A DNA stretch of 64,000 bases from Clostridiales bacterium (GCA_015055725.1 SVHO01000001.1:58604-122603), one strand, 5' to 3'. Shown: positions 17,265 through 28,832, numbered from the stretch's first letter. Program-made: numbers and translations. Notes: a model not told the origin generated them from the sequence alone.

Positions 17265-17498
17265 ATGAATATAAACGACGCAATCGTTAAAAGGATTGAA
17301 GAAATTTGTAAAGAGAAAAACATAAACGTATGCGAAGCAACGCTAAACGGTGGGAAATCGCCGTCAGCAATATACGATTTGATTAAGGGTAGAACAAAAT
17401 GCTCAAAGGTGTCTACGATAAAATCTTTTTGCCAAGGGGCTGGCATAACGTTGTCAGAGTTTTTTAATAGAGATTATTTTAATGATTTTGAAGAATAA
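17265..17498 (+). CDS. XRE-family helix-turn-helix regulator
   Basis: 77 residues, essentially one Cro/CI-type HTH domain. MNINDAIVKRIEEICKEKN is helix 1; CEATLNGGKSPSAIYDLIKG is helices 2-3 (recognition helix SPSAIYDL); KCSKVSTIKSFCQGAGITLSEFF is the typical XRE ending. The start has AAGGGGA upstream. It is divergent from the 118-residue hypothetical gene, and three copies of the same palindrome lie between them, so it is likely a self-regulating repressor of both genes. It has no extra ligand domain. Confidence 0.9.
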   Translation: MNINDAIVKRIEEICKEKNINVCEATLNGGKSPSAIYDLIKGRTKCSKVSTIKSFCQGAGITLSEFFNRDYFNDFEE

Positions 17499-17504
17499 AA
17501 TAAT

Positions 17505-17540
17505 GGAAAACCACGGATAGACGCCGTGGTTTTTGTTTTG
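17505..17540 (+). terminator. Terminator of the XRE gene
   Basis: AAAACCACGG pairs with CCGTGGTTTT, then TTGTTTTG. Its stem contains the CCACG/CGTGG of the operators, so it may carry a regulator half-site too. Confidence 0.8.
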
Positions 17541-17620
17541 TGGTGCAAACAGCAATTATCTTAAAATCTTTATTTATGTTAAAAAATGCGTTTTTTCTTT
17601 AAAATACCCCTTAAAATCCC

Positions 17621-17649
17621 TTGCTATTAAAAATCTTTTGTGTTAGAAT
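17621..17649 (+). promoter_or_regulatory. rpsB promoter
   Basis: TTGCTA (17621-17626), 17-base spacer, TAGAAT (17644-17649). Confidence 0.7.
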
Positions 17650-17655
17650 ATACAA

Positions 17656-17774
17656 GCAAAAAATTCGCACCCGTGCGCGCGTAAGATTTTCGTGTTTCCG
17701 AAAATACTTTTTCAATCGGAAATGTAATCTTAAAAAACAAACGCGTCGGGGAGGCAGAACGGAGGTATTTTATT
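17656..17774 (+). other. Structured 5' leader of rpsB
   Basis: About 120 bases before the ATG. AAGATT pairs with AATCTT, and inside it TTTCCG pairs with CGGAAA (about 17683-17734), preceded by a CGCACCCGTGCGCGCG stretch. This is a plausible autoregulatory leader for ribosomal protein S2, by analogy with known S2 leaders; I did not match it to a defined family. Confidence 0.5.
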
Positions 17775-18524
17775 ATGGCAGTTATCACTATGAAACAACT
17801 CCTTGAAACAGGGGTTCACTTCGGTCACCAAACAAGGCGTTGGAATCCGAAAATGAAGAAGTACATCTTCGGCGAAAGAAACGGTATTCATATTATCAAC
17901 CTTGAACAAACGGTTGAACTTATTGAAAAAGACGTTTATCCTTTCGTTGTTGAAACGGTTAAGCAAGGCAAGAGCGTACTCTTCGTTGGCACCAAAAAAC
18001 AAGCTCAAGACGCTATTAAAGAAGAAGCTGAAAGATGCGGTCAATACTACATCAACAGCCGTTGGCTTGGTGGCACGCTTACCAACTTCAAGACTATTAG
18101 GTCAAGAGTTGAAAGGCTTAACAAACTTGACAACATGGAAAAGATGGGCGAATTCGACCTTCTTCCCAAAAAAGAAGTTATCGGCTTAAAGGCTGAAAGA
18201 GAAAAACTTCAAACCAACCTTGGCGGTATTAGAGAAATGAGAACTCTTCCTGGTCTTATGTTTATCGTTGACCCATCTCAAGAAGATATCGCTGTTTTAG
18301 AAGCAAGAAAACTTAACATTCCTATCGTTGCTATTACCGACACTAACTGTGACCCCGACCTTATCGACCACGTTATCCCTGGTAATGACGACGCTATTAG
18401 AGCAGTTAAACTTATCGCTTCTGTTGTTGCTGACGCTGTTATCGAAGCAAACCAAGGCGAACAAATGGAAGTGGCAGAAGAAGTTGTTGCTGAGGAAGCT
18501 GTTGAACAAGCTCAAGCTGAATAA
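17775..18524 (+). CDS. rpsB: 30S ribosomal protein S2
   Basis: 249 residues. The start [20 protein letters not shown] and the [19 protein letters not shown] segment are diagnostic of S2, which binds the head-platform junction of the 30S subunit. An acidic Glu/Ala-rich tail of about 20 residues follows the core. It is co-transcribed with tsf, the standard order. GGAGG RBS. Confidence 0.99.
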   Translation: MAVITMKQLLETGVHFGHQTRRWNPKMKKYIFGERNGIHIINLEQTVELIEKDVYPFVVETVKQGKSVLFVGTKKQAQDAIKEEAERCGQYYINSRWLGGTLTNFKTIRSRVERLNKLDNMEKMGEFDLLPKKEVIGLKAEREKLQTNLGGIREMRTLPGLMFIVDPSQEDIAVLEARKLNIPIVAITDTNCDPDLIDHVIPGNDDAIRAVKLIASVVADAVIEANQGEQMEVAEEVVAEEAVEQAQAE

Positions 18525-18545
18525 TTTATTTGGAGGAAAACGATA

Positions 18546-19427
18546 ATGTTTACTAATAAAGACGTTATGGATTTACGTAAAAAGACGGGTGCTGGCGTTG
18601 CAGATTGCAAAAAAGCACTTACCGAAACCGACGGCGATATGGAAAAGGCAATTGACTTTTTGAGAGAAAAAGGTATTGCTACCGCTGCTAAAAAAGCATC
18701 ACGTATTGCTGCTGAAGGTATCGTTGCTGCTAAAATCGAAGGCAAAGTTGGCGCGCTCGTTGAAGTTAACTGTGAAACCGACTTCGTTGCTAAGGGTGAC
18801 CAATATAAAGACTTCGTTAACGGCGTTGTTGATTACGTTATAGCTAACGACGTTGCTGATGCAGCCGCACTTATCGCTGCAAAAGCAGACGACACGATTG
18901 CTGCAACCGCTAAAATCGGTGAAAAAATCGCTATCCGTCGTTTTGCTAAATACGCTACCGAAAACGGTGTTGTTGAAAGTTATATCCATATGGGTGGTAA
19001 AGTTGGCGTTTTAGTTGAAGTTGAAGGTTGCACTTGCGATAGCGCACGCGAACTCGCACACGACGTTGCTCTTCAAATCGCTGCTGCTAAACCCTTATAC
19101 TTAACCGCAAGCGAAGTTCCTGTAGAAGTTGTTGAACACGAAAAAGAAATTCTTAGAGCGCAAGCGCTTAACGAAGGTAAACCCGCTGCTATCGTTGATA
19201 GAATGGTTGAAGGTAGAGTTAAAAAGTATTATGATGAATTCTGCTTGCTCAATCAAGCGTTCGTTAAAGACCCCTCTTTAACCATCGAAAAACTCGTTAA
19301 GAGTTATGGAGACAAGATGGGCAAAACTCTTTCTATTAAACGCTTTACTCGTTTTGAAATGGGCGAAGGTTTAGAAAAGAGGAATGACGACTTTGCTGCT
19401 GAAGTTGAAGCACAAATGAAAAAATAA
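18546..19427 (+). CDS. tsf: Elongation factor Ts
   Basis: 293 residues. It contains the N-terminal UBA-like module ([19 protein letters not shown]), the TDFVAK segment that contacts EF-Tu, and the coiled-coil insertion. EF-Ts exchanges GDP for GTP on EF-Tu. It follows rpsB by 21 bases with a GGAGG RBS and the operon ends at 19442-19474. Confidence 0.99.
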   Translation: MFTNKDVMDLRKKTGAGVADCKKALTETDGDMEKAIDFLREKGIATAAKKASRIAAEGIVAAKIEGKVGALVEVNCETDFVAKGDQYKDFVNGVVDYVIANDVADAAALIAAKADDTIAATAKIGEKIAIRRFAKYATENGVVESYIHMGGKVGVLVEVEGCTCDSARELAHDVALQIAAAKPLYLTASEVPVEVVEHEKEILRAQALNEGKPAAIVDRMVEGRVKKYYDEFCLLNQAFVKDPSLTIEKLVKSYGDKMGKTLSIKRFTRFEMGEGLEKRNDDFAAEVEAQMKK

Positions 19428-19441
19428 TTAAAAAGAAAAGT

Positions 19442-19474
19442 AAAAAAGAGCCTTTTTCTAAAAGGCTCTTTTTT
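19442..19474 (+). terminator. Terminator of rpsB-tsf
   Basis: AAAAGAGCCTTTT pairs with AAAAGGCTCTTTT, followed by T's. Confidence 0.9.
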
Positions 19475-19514
19475 GTTGTTTTATTTTAGGCTTTGTTTGT
19501 CAAAGCCTTTTTGT

Positions 19515-20633
19515 TTAATCTTTAATGACCGTTGCGGTGGCGTGCACGCAAATGCCTTCTTCACGCCCAACGAAACCAAGTCCTTCAAGCGTGGTTGCAC
19601 CTAGCCCAACTTTGCTTTCGGGGATATTTAGTGTAGTTGCTAAATTTCGAGTTATGGTGGGGATATGGTTTAGAAGTTTGGGCTTTTCCGCCATAACCGT
19701 TGCTGAAACGTTATGCACGCGATAACCCTTTTGTTTAATCATTAATAAAACTTTTTTCAAAAGTTCCATGCTGTTTGCATCTTTATAAGCGGGGTCTTTA
19801 TCGCTAAAATGATAGCCGATATCGCGCAAAGATAAAGAAGACAATATCGCATCCATAATAGCGTGCGTTAAAACGTCCGCATCAGAATGCCCTAAAAGTC
19901 CTTTATCGTGCGCAATTTCAACACCGCCTAAAATTAATTTTCGGTCGCTCACTAATTTGTGGCAATCAAACCCCGTGCCAAAACGGAAATCGGGCGTGTT
20001 TTCATTTGACGAAAAGTCGGTTGCAAACGTTAATTTAATATTTTTAACGTCACCGTCGTAAACGTGAACGTCCCCAAAAAATTCTTTATATAGTTCACCG
20101 TCGTCGTTATAAACTCTATCGCACGCGTGCGCGTACGCGTGTTTTATTTGTTTTGCGTTAAACCCTTGTGGTGTTTGAACTGAAAACAATTCGCTTTTAC
20201 CTAAATAACAATCAACTTTTTCTGCACTTGCTTTAACCATGGTGTCACGAGAGGGGACAACGGGTATTGCACTACCACGCTCAACTGCCGTGTCTATGCA
20301 ATCTTTTATCATTTTTGTCGTCACGAAAGGTCTTGCCCCATCGTGAATAAGCACTATTTCGCCGTCAACTAAATTAAGCGCGTTTTTAACAGATTGCGTT
20401 CTAGTTTCGCCACCAAGAACTACGGTGGCTTTTTCTTTCACTTTATCACTTATAAAATCAAAGTCGATAGGGGAGGCGGTGACTATTATTTGGTCAATCA
20501 AATTGCTTTCAATAAACGCGCTTAGCGTTTTTTCAAAGCAAGGCGTTCCACTCACTTCAACTAACAATTTATTTTTGTCAAAACCAGCGCGCACGCCTTT
20601 ACCCGCACACGCTAAGATTAAGGAAACTTTCAT
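19515..20633 (-). CDS. ispDF: Bifunctional IspD/IspF isoprenoid synthase
   Basis: 372 residues, a fusion. Residues 1 to about 215 are IspD (2-C-methylerythritol 4-phosphate cytidylyltransferase), with nucleotide-binding ACAGKGVRAGFDKNKL, GGETRTQSV, HDGARPFV and QTPQGF. From about 216 on is IspF (MEcPP synthase), with the metal site in FGTGFDCHKL, the GLLGHSDADVLTHAIMDA motif and GLGFVGREEGI at the end. The fusion is well known in some proteobacteria and less common in Firmicutes; ispE acts between the two steps and is absent here. It is the second gene of an operon with rqcP, 5 bases away. Confidence 0.93.
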   Translation of the reverse strand: MKVSLILACAGKGVRAGFDKNKLLVEVSGTPCFEKTLSAFIESNLIDQIIVTASPIDFDFISDKVKEKATVVLGGETRTQSVKNALNLVDGEIVLIHDGARPFVTTKMIKDCIDTAVERGSAIPVVPSRDTMVKASAEKVDCYLGKSELFSVQTPQGFNAKQIKHAYAHACDRVYNDDGELYKEFFGDVHVYDGDVKNIKLTFATDFSSNENTPDFRFGTGFDCHKLVSDRKLILGGVEIAHDKGLLGHSDADVLTHAIMDAILSSLSLRDIGYHFSDKDPAYKDANSMELLKKVLLMIKQKGYRVHNVSATVMAEKPKLLNHIPTITRNLATTLNIPESKVGLGATTLEGLGFVGREEGICVHATATVIKD

Positions 20634-20638
20634 TTAAG

Positions 20639-20884
20639 TCACTCCGTTATAATTTGATAAAGATTTTCGGCTTGCTCTTTGCGAACGGTTTCTTTTACGT
20701 CTAAAATTTTAAATTTAACCGTGCCACTATTAAAGCCTATTTCAACCACGTCGTTAACCTTTACGGTGTAAGATGGTTTAACCGTTTTTCCGTTAACTTT
20801 AACCCTACCGCCGTCACACGCTTCTTGAGCAAGAGTTCGGCGTTTTAGAAGCCTTGAAACTTTCAAAAATTTGTCTATGCGCAT
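20639..20884 (-). CDS. rqcP: S4-domain RNA-binding protein RqcP (YabO-like)
   Basis: 81 residues, nearly all an S4 RNA-binding domain: MRIDKFLKVSRLLKRRTLAQ, then DGGRVKVNGKTVKPSYTVK and VVEIGF. RqcP binds the 50S P-site region with RqcH during C-terminal alanine tailing of stalled nascent chains. The family (formerly YabO) also includes Hsp15, so an rRNA-binding heat-shock role is the alternative. The RBS is AAAGGA. It is divergent from rpoB, with about 300 bases between. Confidence 0.88.
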   Translation of the reverse strand: MRIDKFLKVSRLLKRRTLAQEACDGGRVKVNGKTVKPSYTVKVNDVVEIGFNSGTVKFKILDVKETVRKEQAENLYQIITE

Positions 20885-20957
20885 ATAAATCCTTTAATAA
20901 AAAAATTGCCGTATTTTGTCGAAATAAAAAATAATTTCAAAAAGTTGCTCTAATCAC

Positions 20958-20994
20958 TTGACATTGTTGACGGATTAAGATAACATTATATAAT
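20958..20994 (+). promoter_or_regulatory. Overlapping rpoB promoters
   Basis: TTGACA (20958-20963), 17 bases, TAACAT (20981-20986), and also TTGACG (20967-20972), 16 bases, TATAAT (20989-20994). Both face rpoB. rpoBC is thus transcribed on its own here, not from rplJL. Confidence 0.75.
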
Positions 20995-20999
20995 GCATT

Positions 21000-21185
21000 A
21001 TGATAGGTTAATATCGATTTTTATCGCCATTTTTCAGGAAATTGCTTAAAAAAATACGCCTTTTCCACAGGAAAAAGGAAATGATAGAAAAAGACGTTAA
21101 CTCTTCCGTCAAAGTAGATTATACAATAAAAAAGTCGTTTTGTCTACTTGTCGGCAAATAATTTAAATTTTTTTAAGGAGTGTGT
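21000..21185 (+). other. rpoB 5' leader
   Basis: About 185 bases before the ATG. Hairpins visible: CCTTTTCC-ACA-GGAAAAAGG (about 21058-21079), GACG...CGTC (about 21102-21119), and AAGTAGA...TCTACTT (about 21111-21150). This suggests a structured leader, but I know no family for it. Confidence 0.4.
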
Positions 21186-21189
21186 TTTA

Positions 21190-24100
21190 ATGACACGTGT
21201 ACTACCCGAAATCGTAAGTGGCAAGGTTAAGAGAAAAACTTTTAGCAAAATCAAAGAAGCAATTGAACTCCCTTATCTTGTCAAGATTCAGAAGGACTCT
21301 TACGACGCTTTCATTAAAGAAGGCATCGGTGAAGTTCTTGAAGACTTTTCACCCATCACCGACTATTCGGACCACTTTGAGATGTATTTCTTGGATTACA
21401 CTCTTGAAGGCAAGCCCAAATACGACGAAAAAGAATGCAGAGATAGAGACGCAACTTATGCTCTTCCTTTGCGCGTTAAAGTTAGGCTTGTTAACAAGGT
21501 GACTGACGAAGTTATCGACCAAGAAGTGTTTATGGGCGATTTCCCGCTTATGACTGATAACGGTTCGTTTATCATCAACGGTGCGGAAAGAGTTATCGTT
21601 TCCCAACTCGTTCGTTCTCCCGGCGTTTATAACGGCTCTGAAATGGACAAGTCTGGTAAAAAACTTTTCAACACCACCGTTATTCCTTCAAGGGGTGCTT
21701 GGCTTGAATTTGAACAAGATTCGCAAAACGTTCTTTGGGTGCGCGTTGACAGAACGAGAAAGTTAACCGCAACCGTTTTATTGCGTGCTCTTGGCTTTGG
21801 TAGTGACGACGAACTTATCAACAATCTCTTTACCGACAACAAGATGATTGCCGACACCGCGTCAAAAGATACCAGCAAATCTGAAAGCGATAGCCTTATT
21901 GAATTATATCGTCGTCTTCGTCCGGGTGAAATCCCCACCGACGAAGCGGTTAAACAACACCTTAAAAATTTATTCTTCGACCCACGCCGTTATGACTTGG
22001 CAAGGGTTGGCAGATATAAATTCAACAAAAGACTTCGCCTTGGCGCGCGTATCGTAGGGCTTAAATCTTTCGATACCGTCGTTAGTCCTGACGGGGAAGT
22101 TTTGGCTGAAGCAGGTAGCATCATCACTAAGGCTCAAGCAGAAGCAATCCAAAACGCCGGCATCAATTACTTCTTTGCAGACGTAAACGGCGAAAAACAT
22201 AAAATTATCGCAAACAACGTGGTTAGTTTTGCTGAACTCACGGGCATTAACCCAAGAACGTTCGGTCTTCTTGATTACGTTTATTATCCCACGCTCATTT
22301 TCTCTAAAAAGGTTAGCGACGTTGCTACCGAAAACGGCGTAGAACAAACGGCTGAAATCTTAAAAGACGAAATTAACGCATTGTTCTATATTGACGAGAA
22401 AAAGATTAAAGTTGGGGAAGAAAAACCCGAAGATAAGAAAAACGAAGAAAAGGCACGCGAAACGAGAATTAAGTTTATTAACGCTTGCGTTAAATATTTC
22501 GAACTCGTTAAAGACGGCGACCCCCAAACGGTTAACGCTGAAGACAAAAAAGTTCTCCGTCCCCTTATCGAAAAACTCAATCACAAACATATCACCGTTG
22601 ACGATATCGTTGCATCGGTATCAGTTAACCTTGATTTAGCGTTCGGCATCAACACCGTTGATAATATCGACCACTTGGGCAACCGTCGTGTTCGTTCGGT
22701 TGGTGAACTTTTACAAAACCAATTCCGTATCGGTATTGCAAGGTTAGAACGCGTTATTCGTGAAAGAATGGGCACACAAGACCCCAAGGAAGTTTCTCCA
22801 CAAGGGCTTATCAACGTTCGCCCAGTAAGTTCGGCTATTAAAGAATTCTTCGGTTCTTCACAACTTTCACAATTTATGGACCAAACCAACCCGATTGCAG
22901 AACTCACTCACAAGAGAAAACTTTCTGCGTTAGGTCCGGGAGGTCTTAACCGTGATAGAGCAACCTTTGAAGTGCGTGACGTTCACCACTCACACTATGG
23001 TAGAATGTGCCCGATAGAAACGCCTGAAGGTCAAAATATCGGTCTTATCTCTTCACTCGCTGCTTACGCTAAGGTTAACGAATTCGGATTTATCGAATCA
23101 CCTTATAGAAAAATTGAACACACTATGAACGCTGACGGCGTGATTGAAACTATTGTCACCGAACACGTTGACTATCTCACCGCAGATGAAGAAGATAATT
23201 ATATCGTTGCACAAGCAAACGAACCGTTAATCGATAACAAATACTTTGTTAACGACCGTGTTTCTTGCCGTCACAGAGATGAAATCACTGAAGACGTTAA
23301 AGAAAAAATGGATTATATGGACGTTTCGCCAAAGCAACTTATTTCAGTTGCAACCGCACTTATCCCGTTCTTAGAAAACGACGATACTAACCGTGCGCTC
23401 ATGGGTTCTAACATGCAACGTCAAGCAGTTCCGCTACTTTGCCCTGAAAACGCAATCGTTGCAACGGGTATTGAAAGAAGAATCGCTTACGACTCTGGCG
23501 TTATGGTTAACGCTGTTAACGCAGGTGTCGTTAAGTCTGTTGCTAGCGACCAAATTATTATTACTGAAGAAGACGGCACGGATAGAGAATATACGTTGAA
23601 GAAATTCGAACGTAGCAACCAAGGCACTTGCCTTAACCAAAGACCTATCGTTGATAAAGGCGAAAAGATTGAAAAAGGCCAAACTATTGCAGACGGCCCT
23701 TCTACTAAGAACGGCGAACTTGCGCTTGGAAGAAACATCTTAGTCGGCTTTATGAGCTGGGAAGGTTATAACTACGAAGACGCTATCTTGCTTTCTGAAA
23801 AACTCGTTAGAGAAGACGTGTTTACCACAATTCACATTGAAGAACACGAAATCGAAGCAAGGGATACGAGACTTGGCGAAGAAGAAATCACGCGTGATAT
23901 TCCTAACGTTGGTGAGGACGCGCTTAAAGACCTTGATGAAGACGGTATCGTTAGAGTAGGCGCAGAAGTTAACAGCGGTGATATTCTCGTTGGTAAAGTG
24001 ACGCCTAAGGGCGAAACCGAACTTACGCCTGAAGAAAGATTGCTCCGCGCAATATTCGGTGAAAAATCAAGAGAAGTTAGAGACACTTCACTTAAAGTTC

Positions 24101-25209
24101 CACACGGTGAAGGCGGTATCGTTGTAGACGTTAAAGTATTCACGCGCGCTAATAAAGACGAACTTTCGCCTGGCGTAAACAAATTAGTTAGAGTATATAT
24201 CGCACAAAAACGTAAAATATCTATCGGCGATAAGATGGCAGGTCGTCACGGTAATAAGGGTGTTATTTCAAGAATACTCCCAGAATCCGATATGCCGTTT
24301 ATGGCAGACGGTACTCCGCTTCAAATCGTACTTAACCCGCTCGGCGTTCCTTCACGTATGAATATCGGTCAAGTTCTTGAAGTGCATTTAGGTTTAGTTT
24401 GTAAGCAACTCGGCTGGAAGATTGCAACACCCGTATTCGACGGCGCAACTGAAGGCGATATTAAAGAATTGCTCCGCGAAAACAATATAGTTAACCCCGA
24501 TGGCGAAGTTGACGGTAAAATTCAACTTTACGACGGACGCACGGGTGAACCGTTTGAAAACAGAGTCACCGTTGGTCAAATGTATATGATTAAACTTATT
24601 CACTTGGTTGACGATAAGATTCACGCTCGTTCTACTGGTCCTTACAGTTTAGTCACGCAACAACCACTCGGTGGTAAAGCGCAATTCGGTGGTCAACGTT
24701 TCGGTGAAATGGAAATTTGGGCACTCGAAGCATACGGCGCAGCACATATCCTTCAAGAAATTCTTACCGTTAAGTCTGACGATATCGTTGGTAGGGTTAA
24801 AACTTACGAATCTATCGTTAAAGGTACTAACATTAGTGAACCTGGTATTCCAGAAGCGTTTAAGGTTCTTCTTAAAGAATTGCAATCACTCGCACTCGAT
24901 ATGAAAGTTCTTACCGAAAACAAAGAAGAACTCGCTATTAAAGACCTTATCGAAAGCGACATTGACGATATGCCGTTCGTTCGTGAAAAAGTTGTTCAAG
25001 ACGAAGTTTCACTTGACGATATTGATGAAAGTGACGTTGGTGAAATGGTATTTGAAGACGCTGATACCGACGAAGAACTTAGCGACGAATTGAATTACAG
25101 CAATATGTTCGAAGACGATGACGACGAAATTGACACTTCTATTCCATCTGATTTGGATTTAGACGACGATTTTGATAGTCTTGATATCGACCTCGACGAC
25201 GAAGAATAA
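21190..25209 (+). CDS. rpoB: RNA polymerase beta subunit
   Basis: 1339 residues from the ATG at 21190 (AAGGAG 10 bases before); an earlier in-frame start at 21148 has no RBS. The rifampicin pocket [22 protein letters not shown] then ALGPGG shows wild-type residues at the usual resistance positions. The [12 protein letters not shown] motif and the [26 protein letters not shown]-terminal region are intact. It is longer than Bacillus RpoB (1193) because of an insertion after about residue 400 (with a [14 protein letters not shown] charged stretch) and a roughly 70-residue acidic C-terminal tail rich in Asp and Glu. rpoC follows 20 bases downstream. Confidence 0.99.
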   Translation: MTRVLPEIVSGKVKRKTFSKIKEAIELPYLVKIQKDSYDAFIKEGIGEVLEDFSPITDYSDHFEMYFLDYTLEGKPKYDEKECRDRDATYALPLRVKVRLVNKVTDEVIDQEVFMGDFPLMTDNGSFIINGAERVIVSQLVRSPGVYNGSEMDKSGKKLFNTTVIPSRGAWLEFEQDSQNVLWVRVDRTRKLTATVLLRALGFGSDDELINNLFTDNKMIADTASKDTSKSESDSLIELYRRLRPGEIPTDEAVKQHLKNLFFDPRRYDLARVGRYKFNKRLRLGARIVGLKSFDTVVSPDGEVLAEAGSIITKAQAEAIQNAGINYFFADVNGEKHKIIANNVVSFAELTGINPRTFGLLDYVYYPTLIFSKKVSDVATENGVEQTAEILKDEINALFYIDEKKIKVGEEKPEDKKNEEKARETRIKFINACVKYFELVKDGDPQTVNAEDKKVLRPLIEKLNHKHITVDDIVASVSVNLDLAFGINTVDNIDHLGNRRVRSVGELLQNQFRIGIARLERVIRERMGTQDPKEVSPQGLINVRPVSSAIKEFFGSSQLSQFMDQTNPIAELTHKRKLSALGPGGLNRDRATFEVRDVHHSHYGRMCPIETPEGQNIGLISSLAAYAKVNEFGFIESPYRKIEHTMNADGVIETIVTEHVDYLTADEEDNYIVAQANEPLIDNKYFVNDRVSCRHRDEITEDVKEKMDYMDVSPKQLISVATALIPFLENDDTNRALMGSNMQRQAVPLLCPENAIVATGIERRIAYDSGVMVNAVNAGVVKSVASDQIIITEEDGTDREYTLKKFERSNQGTCLNQRPIVDKGEKIEKGQTIADGPSTKNGELALGRNILVGFMSWEGYNYEDAILLSEKLVREDVFTTIHIEEHEIEARDTRLGEEEITRDIPNVGEDALKDLDEDGIVRVGAEVNSGDILVGKVTPKGETELTPEERLLRAIFGEKSREVRDTSLKVPHGEGGIVVDVKVFTRANKDELSPGVNKLVRVYIAQKRKISIGDKMAGRHGNKGVISRILPESDMPFMADGTPLQIVLNPLGVPSRMNIGQVLEVHLGLVCKQLGWKIATPVFDGATEGDIKELLRENNIVNPDGEVDGKIQLYDGRTGEPFENRVTVGQMYMIKLIHLVDDKIHARSTGPYSLVTQQPLGGKAQFGGQRFGEMEIWALEAYGAAHILQEILTVKSDDIVGRVKTYESIVKGTNISEPGIPEAFKVLLKELQSLALDMKVLTENKEELAIKDLIESDIDDMPFVREKVVQDEVSLDDIDESDVGEMVFEDADTDEELSDELNYSNMFEDDDDEIDTSIPSDLDLDDDFDSLDIDLDDEE

Positions 25210-25229
25210 TAGGGAGGAAAAGGAAAATT

Positions 25230-28200
25230 ATGTTTGAACTTAACAATTTTGATTCCATACAAATAGGAGTAGCTTCTCCCGAAAAAATAAGAGAATGGTC
25301 TTACGGCGAAGTGACCAAGCCTGAAACCATTAACTATAGAACTCAAAAACCCGAAATGGGCGGTCTATTCTGTGAAAGAATTTTTGGACCGACGAAAGAC
25401 TGGGAGTGCCACTGCGGTAAGTATAAACGTATCCGTTATAAAGGCGTTATTTGTGATAAGTGTGGTGTTGAAATCACAAAATCTAAAGTTCGCCGTGACA
25501 GAATGGGACACATTGAACTTGCTGCTCCCGTTTCACACATTTGGTATTTTAAGGGCGTTCCTTCAAGAATAGGGCTTATGCTCGATATGAGCCCCAAGTC
25601 ATTAGAACACGTTTTGTATTTTGCAAGTCACGTCGTTTTAGACCCAGGCACAACCCCCTTACAATATAAACAAGTTATAAGCGATAGAGAAAAAATCGAA
25701 GCCGAAGAACTTTATGGTGAAGGCTCTTTCAAAACGGGTATCGGCGCAGAAGCAATTAAAGAACTTCTCATGGCGATTGACCTTGATAAAGAAAGCGCAG
25801 AAACCAAGAAAATCATTGAAGAAAACGGCTCTGGTCAAAGAAGAATTCGCGCGGTTAAAAGGATAGAAATTATAGAAGCGTTCAGAAAGAGCGGTAATCG
25901 CCCTGAATGGATGATTTTAGACGTTCTTCCCGTTATCCCACCCGAACTTCGCCCAATGGTTCAACTCGACGGCGGTAGATTTGCAACTTCTGACCTTAAC
26001 GACCTTTATAGGCGCGTTATTAACCGTAATAACCGTCTTAAAAAACTTATGGATTTGGGCGCGCCCGAAATCATTATAAGAAACGAAAAGAGAATGTTGC
26101 AAGAAGCAGTAGACGCTCTTATCGATAACGGTAGACACGGCAAGGCTATTACTGGTGCAGGCAACCGTGAACTCAAATCACTTTCAGGTATGCTCCGCGG
26201 TAAACAAGGTCGTTTCCGTCAAAACCTTCTCGGTAAACGTGTTGACTATTCTGGTCGTTCGGTTATCGTTGTTGGTCCTGAACTTAAACTTTATCAATGC
26301 GGTCTTCCTAAAGAAATGGCTATCGAACTTTTCAAGCCGTTCGTTATGAAGAAGTTGGTTGAAAATAACATTTGTCACAATATTAAAAACGCAAAGCGTA
26401 CTGTAGAGCGCGCTAAAACGGTTGTTTGGGACGTTCTTGAAGAAGTTATTAAAGACCACCCCGTTATGCTTAACCGTGCGCCTACGCTTCACAGATTGTC
26501 AATTCAAGCGTTTGAACCCGTGCTTATCGAAGGTAGAGCAATTAAACTTCACCCGTTAGTGTGCGGTGCGTTCAACGCCGACTTTGACGGTGACCAAATG
26601 GCAGTTCACGTTCCACTTTCAGTTGAAGCACAAGCAGAAGCAAGATTTTTGATGCTTGCATCTAACAATATATTAAAGCTCTCTGACGGTAAACCTGTTA
26701 TGAGTCCTACGCAAGATATGGTTATGGGTTCTTATTATCTCACCATTATCAAACGTAAGATAGGCGAAAAATATAATGAAAAGGGTAGAAAAGATGAAAA
26801 CGGCACCGTTTACGGCGTACCAGAATTCACCGTTTCTTACACCTGCCCCGAAGAAGCAATTATGGCTTATCAAACGGGTAAAATAGGTTTGCAAGATGAA
26901 ATTATCGTTCGCCGTACCGTTGAAGTTGACGGGGAACAAGTTTCAGGCAGGGTTAAAACTTCTGTTGGTAAGATTATTTTCAACGAAGCAATTCCGCAAA
27001 ACTTAGGTTTCGTTAAGAGAGAAAACAAAGAAGATTTCTTAAAATACGAAATTGATAAATTAGTTGGCAAAAAAGATTTGCAAAAAATCGTTGGCGCATG
27101 CTTTAAGCGTCACGGCGCAAGCAGTGCAGCAGACGTGCTTGATAAAATCAAAGCACTCGGCTTTAAGTATTCTACCGTTGGCGCAATCACCACCAGCGTG
27201 TTCGATATGCACATGCCTAAAGATAAGAATGCAATTCTTAAAGAAGCCGAAGCACACGTTCTTAAAGTTGAAAACCTTTACAAAAAAGGTTATATAACTG
27301 ACGAAGAAAGATATAAGAAAGTCGTTTCTATCTGGAAAAAGGCTACTGACGACGTGACTGATAAGTTGATGGATACGCTCGACGAGTTTAACCCAATTCT
27401 TATGATGGCTAACTCAGGTGCGCGTGGTTCTAAAGACCAAATTAAACAACTTGCTGGTATGCGTGGTCTTATGACCGACCCGAATGGTAAAACTATCGAA
27501 ATCCCGGTTAAGTCTTGCTTCCGTGAAGGACTTTCAGTTCTCGAATACTTTATTTCTTCTCACGGTGGACGTAAAGGGCTTGCCGATACCGCACTTAAAA
27601 CGGCTGACTCAGGTTATCTAACCCGTCGTTTGGTTGACGTTTCGCAAGAAGTTATCATCAAAGAAGAAGATTGCTTTGCAAGTACGGGTGACGCTATAAA
27701 AGGCGTTAAAGTTTCTGCAATTAAAGGTAGCAAGGGCGAAATTATCGAAGGCTTGCGTGACCGTATTGCAGGTAGATTTACCGTTAACGATATAATTAAC
27801 CCCGCAACGGGCGAAGTTATGGTTAAGGCTAACGAAATGATTTCAGAAGATATGGCTGACGAAATTTGTGATGCAGGCATTGAAGAAGTTGAAATCAGAA
27901 GCGTATTTACCTGTAAGTCTAAAACCGGCGTTTGTGCTAAGTGCTACGGTAAGAACATGAGCAACAATAACCCCGTTCAAATCGGTGAAGCAGTTGGTAT
28001 TATCGCTGCACAATCAATCGGTGAGCCTGGTACTCAACTTACCATGCGTACCTTCCACACGGGTGGTATTGCAAGTACGGGAGATATTACGCAAGGTCTT
28101 CCTAGGGTTGAAGAACTTTTCGAAGCGCGTAAACCAAAACACGCTGCAATCGTTTGTGAACACAGCGGTGAAGTTGAAATCGAAGAAAAAGACAAAATTA

Positions 28201-28832
28201 TCCACGTTATCGTTAAGACGGACGACGGTTCTAAACAAGATTACACTATTCCGTTTGGAACTGGTGTTATCGTTAAAACGGGCGATAAGGTTGAACCGGG
28301 TTCAGTTCTCACCAACGGCTCAGTTTATCCGCAAGACATCTTAAAGACCAAGGGTATAAAAGGCGTTCAAGATTACATCTTGCGCGAAATTCAAAGCGTT
28401 TACCGTTCACAAGGCGTTGATATCAACGATAAACACGTTGAAATTATCGTTCGTCAAATGATGAAAAAAGTTCAAGTTGAAAACCCAGGTGGAACTGATA
28501 TTCTTCCCGGTGAAAAACTTGACGTTTACAAGTTTGAAGAAGAAACTATTAACGCTCTCGAAAACGGACTTGTTCCGCCACAAGGTAAGAGAATTCTTCT
28601 TGGTATCACTAAGGCTGCGCTCGCAAAAGAAAGTTTCTTGTCTGCAGCGTCGTTCCAAGAAACCGCAAGAGTTCTTACGGAAGCAGCAATTAAGAACAAG
28701 GTAGACCCGCTTATCGGTCTTAAAGAAAACGTTATTATCGGTAAACTTATTCCAGCAGGTACGGGAATTAAGAACTATAAAAACGTTTCACCCCAAACGG
28801 TTATTCAAAGAACGGTTGAACCGCAAGAATAA
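25230..28832 (+). CDS. rpoC: RNA polymerase beta' subunit
   Basis: 1200 residues. The N-terminal zinc site [20 protein letters not shown], the active-site Mg motif NADFDGDQM near residue 450 and the second zinc site with [13 protein letters not shown] near 895 are all visible. It is co-transcribed with rpoB, and the RBS is GGGAGG. The str genes follow after 175 bases with a separate promoter. Confidence 0.99.
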   Translation: MFELNNFDSIQIGVASPEKIREWSYGEVTKPETINYRTQKPEMGGLFCERIFGPTKDWECHCGKYKRIRYKGVICDKCGVEITKSKVRRDRMGHIELAAPVSHIWYFKGVPSRIGLMLDMSPKSLEHVLYFASHVVLDPGTTPLQYKQVISDREKIEAEELYGEGSFKTGIGAEAIKELLMAIDLDKESAETKKIIEENGSGQRRIRAVKRIEIIEAFRKSGNRPEWMILDVLPVIPPELRPMVQLDGGRFATSDLNDLYRRVINRNNRLKKLMDLGAPEIIIRNEKRMLQEAVDALIDNGRHGKAITGAGNRELKSLSGMLRGKQGRFRQNLLGKRVDYSGRSVIVVGPELKLYQCGLPKEMAIELFKPFVMKKLVENNICHNIKNAKRTVERAKTVVWDVLEEVIKDHPVMLNRAPTLHRLSIQAFEPVLIEGRAIKLHPLVCGAFNADFDGDQMAVHVPLSVEAQAEARFLMLASNNILKLSDGKPVMSPTQDMVMGSYYLTIIKRKIGEKYNEKGRKDENGTVYGVPEFTVSYTCPEEAIMAYQTGKIGLQDEIIVRRTVEVDGEQVSGRVKTSVGKIIFNEAIPQNLGFVKRENKEDFLKYEIDKLVGKKDLQKIVGACFKRHGASSAADVLDKIKALGFKYSTVGAITTSVFDMHMPKDKNAILKEAEAHVLKVENLYKKGYITDEERYKKVVSIWKKATDDVTDKLMDTLDEFNPILMMANSGARGSKDQIKQLAGMRGLMTDPNGKTIEIPVKSCFREGLSVLEYFISSHGGRKGLADTALKTADSGYLTRRLVDVSQEVIIKEEDCFASTGDAIKGVKVSAIKGSKGEIIEGLRDRIAGRFTVNDIINPATGEVMVKANEMISEDMADEICDAGIEEVEIRSVFTCKSKTGVCAKCYGKNMSNNNPVQIGEAVGIIAAQSIGEPGTQLTMRTFHTGGIASTGDITQGLPRVEELFEARKPKHAAIVCEHSGEVEIEEKDKIIHVIVKTDDGSKQDYTIPFGTGVIVKTGDKVEPGSVLTNGSVYPQDILKTKGIKGVQDYILREIQSVYRSQGVDINDKHVEIIVRQMMKKVQVENPGGTDILPGEKLDVYKFEEETINALENGLVPPQGKRILLGITKAALAKESFLSAASFQETARVLTEAAIKNKVDPLIGLKENVIIGKLIPAGTGIKNYKNVSPQTVIQRTVEPQE

